From NCBI GenBank assembly GCA_030613345.1, contig JAUWMD010000014.1, positions 1 through 19,324 of the forward strand: a stretch of 19,324 nt of DNA. The letters run 5' to 3'. The position numbers and the translations under genes were made by a program. Every line of letters starts with the position of its first letter. Position 1 is the stretch's first letter. This document shows, piece by piece, positions 15,678-19,324 of this stretch. The notes beneath the pieces were generated by a model. The model made no database searches. It was not told where the DNA came from and saw nothing but the letters and a program-made list of their open reading frames with translations. This DNA comes from Candidatus Krumholzibacteriota bacterium. GTDB taxonomy: Bacteria > Krumholzibacteriota > Krumholzibacteriia > Krumholzibacteriales > Krumholzibacteriaceae.

Positions 15678-16781
15678 CTATCGGGACAAGACATCCCGGA
15701 GCCCCTCGAGGAACCTGTCGTTCTCGGCTGGAGTGCCGATCGAGACACGGAACGATTCCACGCCGAGCCCCCATGGAGCAGCGCTCCTGACTATGATCCC
15801 GAGATCCATCAACCTGTCCACTATGTTCCTGTCAGGTCCCTCGGGTACGGCGAGAAGGAAGTTCGTCTGGGAATCGGGCACCGTGAACCCCAGTTCCCGT
15901 AAATCATCCGCGATTCTCGATCTCTCGCTGTTGTTCTCATCTATCCTCGTGCCGAGATCGTCGGAGTGTCTCAGCGCTGCCCTTGCCGCCGCCTGCGCCA
16001 GCCGGTTGACGTTGAAAGGCTGCCTGACCATGTGGAGTATCGTCACGAGCTCCGCGTCCGCCATCGCGTACCCCGCCCTGACTCCCGACAGCGAGTGGAC
16101 CTTGGAGAACGTCCTGAGTATCACGATGTTTTTGAATCTTTCTAGGAGCTTCTTTGAATCCGGATAATCCTCTGCCGTGACGTACTCGTAATACGCCTCG
16201 TCGAAGACTACTATGATGTCTTCCCTGATTCCCATGAGGAATGCGACCACGTCTCCCTCGGGCACGTACGTCCCAGTGGGGTTGTTGGGATTGCAGATGA
16301 AGACCATCTTGGTCTTCTGGTTCACCGCGCTTCTCATCGCCTCGAGGTCGAGTATGTAATCGGAGAGTGGTACCTTTAACTCGCCCACTCCGGCCTGATG
16401 TACGATCAGAGGATAGGCGATAAAGCTCGGATAGGGATACATCACATTCTCGTCCGGCTTGACGAAGGCTCTGACGAGGAGCTCGATTATCTCGTTCGAG
16501 CCGTTTCCCACGAATATCTGGCCCTGCTCGAGGCCGTGCTTCTCGGAGAGCTCGAGAGAGAGGTAATGACTGCCCGAGTTGGGGTATCGGTTGATATTGT
16601 CGAGTTCCTCGCTGATCGCCCGCTTGATCTCATCCAGAGGCTGATAGGGATTCTCGTTCGAGGCGAGCTTGATGATCTCGCCCTCGATGTTGCGTTCCCT
16701 CCGAAGCTCTTCGATCGGTTTGCCCGGCACATACGGCCTGACATTCTTGAGATGCGGTTGCATCAGTTTCTTGAAGTCCAT
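15678..16781 (-). CDS. hisC: Histidinol-phosphate aminotransferase family enzyme (HisC-like)
   Basis: A 367-residue fold-type I PLP aminotransferase, the usual HisC length. Visible motifs are LASNENP (39-45), RYP (65-67), CNPNNPTG (163-170), FDEAYYEY (193-200, Asp194 contacting the PLP ring nitrogen) and TFSKVHSLSGVRAGY (224-238), where Lys227 is the Schiff-base lysine; a late FRVSIG supplies the substrate carboxylate-binding Arg. HisC transfers the amino group to imidazole-acetol phosphate in histidine synthesis, but many HisC-like enzymes also act on aromatic amino acids. No other his gene is near; the cmk-ispH-rpsA neighbours point to the aromatic-linked copy, so specificity is open. AAGGAG 8 nt before the ATG makes the start firm. 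It lies 13 bp after rluB and 14 bp before cmk-plsC. Confidence 0.92.
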   Translation of the reverse strand: MDFKKLMQPHLKNVRPYVPGKPIEELRRERNIEGEIIKLASNENPYQPLDEIKRAISEELDNINRYPNSGSHYLSLELSEKHGLEQGQIFVGNGSNEIIELLVRAFVKPDENVMYPYPSFIAYPLIVHQAGVGELKVPLSDYILDLEAMRSAVNQKTKMVFICNPNNPTGTYVPEGDVVAFLMGIREDIIVVFDEAYYEYVTAEDYPDSKKLLERFKNIVILRTFSKVHSLSGVRAGYAMADAELVTILHMVRQPFNVNRLAQAAARAALRHSDDLGTRIDENNSERSRIADDLRELGFTVPDSQTNFLLAVPEGPDRNIVDRLMDLGIIVRSAAPWGLGVESFRVSIGTPAENDRFLEGLRDVLSR

Positions 16782-16794
16782 CCGGTTATCTCCT

Positions 16795-17532
16795 TCATAG
16801 CAGCCCTGTCAGCTCTCTGAGCCTGAATTCCTCTTCTTCGGTCAGGGGGCGGATGTCACCCGGCGCGAGGTCGCTGAACTCGAGGTCGCCGAGAGCAACC
16901 CTTCTGAGCTCCAGCACCTTGTGTCCCGATTCGGCGAACATCCTTCTTATCTGCCGCTTCTTTCCTTCCTTCAACCGGATCTCCAGCGAGGAAGAATCTT
17001 CAGATCTCCCGATCACCTTCACGGTGCAGGGTATGGTGACGTAATCTCGCAGATCGACTCCGGTTTCGATCGCTTCTACCGTCCGGTCCTCTATCAGACC
17101 TCTGACGGTAACGAAATATCTCTTCTCTATCTTGAACCGGGGGTGCGTCAGCCGGTAAGCCAGATCACCGTCGTTTGTCAGCAGAAGCAGCCCGGTGGTG
17201 TCCATGTCCAGGCGTCCTACCGGAAAGAGCCTTTTCCCGTACCCCATCTCCCTGGCCAGCTCGATGACGGTTCTTCTGCCACGTTCGTCCTTCACCGTGC
17301 TGAGAACTCCGAAAGGCTTGTTGATCACGAGGATCATTTTCCCCGCAACCTGCTCGACGGGTTTGCCGTCGACGTTTACCAGGTCGGAATCCGTGTCAAT
17401 GAAACTGGCGAGTTCCGATACTGTCTCACCGTTTACCTGAACCCTTCCCTCCCTGATAAGATTTTCGCAGTTTCTTCTCGATCCGATCCCCGCCGATGCA
17501 AGGAACCGGTTGATCCTGATCTTCGGGCTCAT
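16795..17532 (-). CDS. rluB: Pseudouridine synthase of the RluB/RsuA family
   Basis: The 245-residue protein has an N-terminal S4 RNA-binding domain (about 4-60, RINRFLASAGIGSRRNCENL) and an RsuA-type pseudouridine synthase domain (65-240). The catalytic motif is GRLDMDTTGLLLLTNDG (106-122) with Asp109 as nucleophile; INKPFGVLST (70-79) and KEGKKRQIRRM further on complete the family pattern. RluB modifies U2605 of 23S rRNA in E. coli; RsuA acts on 16S rRNA, and RluE and RluF are also relatives. The rluB name rests on family resemblance and on the frequent scpA-scpB-rluB gene order. The ATG shares one base with the scpB stop (TGATG), with GGGAG just upstream, so translation is probably coupled. 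Confidence 0.9.
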   Translation of the reverse strand: MSPKIRINRFLASAGIGSRRNCENLIREGRVQVNGETVSELASFIDTDSDLVNVDGKPVEQVAGKMILVINKPFGVLSTVKDERGRRTVIELAREMGYGKRLFPVGRLDMDTTGLLLLTNDGDLAYRLTHPRFKIEKRYFVTVRGLIEDRTVEAIETGVDLRDYVTIPCTVKVIGRSEDSSSLEIRLKEGKKRQIRRMFAESGHKVLELRRVALGDLEFSDLAPGDIRPLTEEEEFRLRELTGLL

Positions 17533-18185
17533 CAGCTCCCGTCGTCTTCTCCGGTGTTGCCGGCCTCGATTCCTTCTCCGGGTTCCTGTTTCCCGCCGTT
17601 CTCAACGGAATGCTGCGAGGGCGGTATGAGATCGATCGTCTCCAGGCTCTTTTCGAGCTTTTCCATATCGGGAATGTCCCTGATGTCCTTGAGGCCGAGA
17701 TACTCGAGGAATCTCGATGTGGTCGAATAGAGGAACGGCCTGCCGAGACCTTCTCCCCTTCCGCTGATCGCGATTAGTTCCCTTTCCGTAAGAGTGGCGA
17801 GGACACCGTCGCAGTTCACCCCCCTGATGGCCTCCACGGAAGTCCTGCTGATAGGCTGCCTGTAGGCGACGATCGCGAGGGTCTCGAGCGCCGCCTGCGA
17901 GAGTTTCGCCTTTCTCCTGCTCTTGAAAAGGAGAGATACAGTCGCGGCGTATTCCGGCAGTGTGGTTATCTGGTATCCTCCCGCGACCTCGTTGATTCCG
18001 AAGCTTCGCCTGCATGAACGGTAAAATTCCTCCAGTTCCCCAAGGGTTTCCTTTATTGTTTTCGCAGAGGATTCGCCGGTGATCGAGGAGAGCCTTCCGA
18101 CGCTCAGAGGCACGTCGGAGGCGAAGAGCAGCGCTTCCAGCTCTGAGGCAAGCCTGCCTGTCTCAACTCTGTTCCCTGACTCCAT
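17532..18185 (-). CDS. scpB: Segregation and condensation protein ScpB
   Basis: ScpB is the winged-helix (kite) subunit that, with ScpA and SMC, forms the bacterial condensin. The 217-residue product shows the ScpB pattern: an N-terminal winged helix (about 11-85, with LEALLFASDVPLS at 16-28 and GGYQITT around 69-75) and a second winged helix (about 90-170) holding LSQAALETLAIVAYRQPISR, IRGVNCDGVLATLTERELI and GRPFLYSTTSRFLEYLGL. The last 35 residues are a polar, acidic tail. The ATG at 18185 has AAGGAG 7 nt upstream, inside the scpA coding sequence, and the two genes overlap by 23 bp, so they are co-translated. No smc gene is in the window. Confidence 0.95.
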   Translation of the reverse strand: MESGNRVETGRLASELEALLFASDVPLSVGRLSSITGESSAKTIKETLGELEEFYRSCRRSFGINEVAGGYQITTLPEYAATVSLLFKSRRKAKLSQAALETLAIVAYRQPISRTSVEAIRGVNCDGVLATLTERELIAISGRGEGLGRPFLYSTTSRFLEYLGLKDIRDIPDMEKLEKSLETIDLIPPSQHSVENGGKQEPGEGIEAGNTGEDDGS

Positions 18186-18915
18186 CAGGTATCTCCTTCA
18201 GTCCTTCCTTCGATGCGCCGACCGGCCTGTACAGCCAGACGTCCCCGCCGGATGTTTGTCTCGCGGAGAGCTCGCCGAGCCTTGCCATCTCAAGTATGGC
18301 GAGGAAGGTGACTATGATCTCCAACCGGTCCGTGTCGCCAGAGAAGAGCTCCGTGAAGAGTATTTCCGAGCTGGCAGCAACCCTGTTGCGGATAAGATCT
18401 ATCTTCTCTTCGAGAGTATACGATTCTTTCTCGATCCTGTAGCTGATCTGCTTTTTCAGGTCCTCCATGACCTTCTTGAAGGCATCGACAAGGTCGAATA
18501 TCGATACCTCGATCAGCGATGTGTCCTGTTCTCCATCCGGCGGCCTGATGGCCGGCCTGGTGAATACCTTCCTCCTGTCGCTCTCCCTTTCGGCGAAATG
18601 GCTCGCCACTTCCTTGAACTTGCGGTACTCGAGCAGGTTTCTCACCAGCTCTTCCCTCGGGTCCTCCTCGTCCTCCTCATCCGGTCTTCTCGGGAGGAGC
18701 ATCTGCGCCTTGATCCTCATCAGAGTAGCTGCCATCACGAAGAACTCTCCCGCCACCTCGAGCCTCAGCTCCTGCATTATCTCGATGTACGAGAGGTATT
18801 CCTTCGTTATACGGGAAATCGGTATGTCGTAGATATTGATCTTGTCCCTGCGGATCAGATGCAGGAGGAGGTCAAGAGGCCCCTCGAACTGTGTAAGGCG
18901 AACGTGGTAACTCAT
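18163..18915 (-). CDS. scpA: Segregation and condensation protein ScpA
   Basis: ScpA is the kleisin that bridges SMC heads and binds ScpB. The 250-residue protein begins with the typical kleisin N-terminus, VRLTQFEGPLDLLLHLIRRD (5-24), followed by INIYDIPISRITKEYL and AGEFFVMAATLMRIKAQMLLP (55-75). A central acidic stretch (PDEEDEEDPREE) and a helical middle (LLEYRKFKEVASHF) lead to a C-terminal winged helix (about 180-232, with VTFLAILEMARLGELSA). The ATG at 18915 has GGAGG 12 nt upstream, a long spacing, and this site may be masked by a hairpin. It is the first gene after a strong promoter and leads the scpA-scpB-rluB-hisC-cmk/plsC-ispH operon. Confidence 0.95.
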   Translation of the reverse strand: MSYHVRLTQFEGPLDLLLHLIRRDKINIYDIPISRITKEYLSYIEIMQELRLEVAGEFFVMAATLMRIKAQMLLPRRPDEEDEEDPREELVRNLLEYRKFKEVASHFAERESDRRKVFTRPAIRPPDGEQDTSLIEVSIFDLVDAFKKVMEDLKKQISYRIEKESYTLEEKIDLIRNRVAASSEILFTELFSGDTDRLEIIVTFLAILEMARLGELSARQTSGGDVWLYRPVGASKEGLKEIPDGVREQS

Positions 18916-18925
18916 AAACGGTCAG

Positions 18926-18947
18926 TTCCTCCGCGATTACGGAGAAA
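18926..18947 (-). promoter_or_regulatory. Leader hairpin that covers the scpA ribosome binding site
   Basis: In the transcript, TTTCTCCG (18947-18940) can pair over 8 bp, with one G-U, to CGGAGGAA (18933-18926) around a 6-nt loop TAATCG. The right arm contains the GGAGG Shine-Dalgarno sequence of scpA. This could lower or regulate scpA translation; only pairing seen by eye supports it. Confidence 0.35.
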
Positions 18948-18986
18948 CCCTCCAGAGGATCCTCCGAACGTTGTTGATCAAACGGA

Positions 18987-19015
18987 ATGCTAAGTGATGC
19001 ACCGGTTTGTGTCAA
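18987..19015 (-). promoter_or_regulatory. Strong sigma70-type promoter for the scpA operon
   Basis: A perfect -35 TTGACA (19015-19010) is followed after 17 nt by TAGCAT (18992-18987, 4/6 to TATAAT) on the minus strand. It lies in the 122-bp gap between the xerD stop and scpA. Transcription would start near 18980, giving a leader of about 65 nt that includes the GAGGATCCTC palindrome and the hairpin over the scpA ribosome binding site. This is the best promoter match I see in the window. Confidence 0.6.
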
Positions 19016-19037
19016 CAATATGTTTGGATAGCCACGG

Positions 19038-19324
19038 TCATCCTCTCGGGTGAAAGGTCCTGTGGACCTCGAGGAGGTAATCGACGTCGAGACGAGTATA
19101 GATCTGGGTAGTTGCTATGCTCGAATGACCGAGCAGCTCCTGGACCGCTCTCAAATCCGCTCCGCCCTCTATCAGGTGGGTGGCGAATGAATGACGGAGC
19201 GTATGGGGCGTCACATCGGCTGGGAGTCCCGCCATCGCGGCGTACTTCTTGAGTATCTTCCAGAGACTGACCCTCGAGATTCGCCCTCCCCTGTAGTTGA
19301 GGAATACAAAGGGTGAAGGAGAGT
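19038..19324 (-). CDS. xerD: Tyrosine recombinase XerD/XerC, C-terminal 94 residues (runs off window)
   Basis: The visible fragment is the C-terminal part of a tyrosine recombinase catalytic domain; Xer enzymes resolve chromosome dimers at dif. It contains the HTLRHSFATHL motif (His and Arg of the catalytic set), LGHSSIATTQIYT (second catalytic His and the nucleophilic Tyr) and the family ending HRTFHPRG. The ending resembles XerD more than XerC, but the N-terminal part that would confirm this is outside the window. The frame is open through position 19324; the gene continues to the right. It stops 122 bp before scpA and is separated from it by a promoter, so it is probably in a different transcription unit, though both concern chromosome segregation. 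Confidence 0.88.
   Translation of the reverse strand, partial: SPSPFVFLNYRGGRISRVSLWKILKKYAAMAGLPADVTPHTLRHSFATHLIEGGADLRAVQELLGHSSIATTQIYTRLDVDYLLEVHRTFHPRG

Noticed and set aside
1..19324. Very frequent TCGAG/CTCGAG-like words throughout
   Set aside because: They fall mostly on common Leu/Ile/Val-Glu and Ser codon pairs (CTC GAG, ATC GAG) within genes, so codon usage explains them better than a signal sequence.

Overview
The window is a dense run of bacterial housekeeping genes, all read from the minus strand, so transcription runs from high to low coordinates. LapA/LapB-type proteins, a SPOR-domain exported protein, IspH (MEP isoprenoid pathway) and a long acidic-tailed ribosomal protein S1 suggest a Gram-negative-type bacterium. 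The GC is moderate to high. The gene mix and the cmk-plsC fusion would fit an uncultured FCB-like or neighbouring candidate-phylum lineage, but that taxonomic guess is inference and weak. I see no mobile element, CRISPR array, tRNA or rRNA.

Right part (19324 to 13455): the 3' end of a XerD/XerC recombinase gene, then a good sigma70-like promoter (TTGACA-17-TAGCAT), then a tightly packed operon: scpA, scpB, rluB, hisC, a cmk-plsC fusion, ispH. Neighbours overlap or lie 13-14 nt apart. The order hisC, cmk, ispH, rpsA recalls known aromatic/translation supraoperons and the cmk-ispH-rpsA linkage, here without tyrA and aroA. rpsA follows after 95 bp with its own likely promoter. It encodes a six-domain S1 with a 144-residue acidic tail containing a nearly perfect 84-bp tandem duplication.

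Middle part (11211 to 3376): a strong 13-bp hairpin lies between rpsA and the next block. That block is mtaB, miaB, lapA, lapB, a signal-peptide/TPR/SPOR protein gene and mutS, all overlapping or nearly touching. It combines two paralogous tRNA methylthiotransferases, an envelope (LPS assembly) pair, a peptidoglycan-binding exported protein and mismatch repair.

Left part (3303 to 1): between mutS and mutL lies a 760-residue protein that I do not recognise as a named gene. It has an N-terminal Rossmann-like domain, three GAF or GAF-like domains and a C-terminal GGDEF-like fold whose catalytic signature is lost (EPEIF instead of GGDEF). mutL starts at a GTG after a possible promoter and runs off the left edge. 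This sensor-like protein between the two mismatch-repair genes is the most unusual item; the rest is largely conserved machinery with some notable fusions and leader structures.
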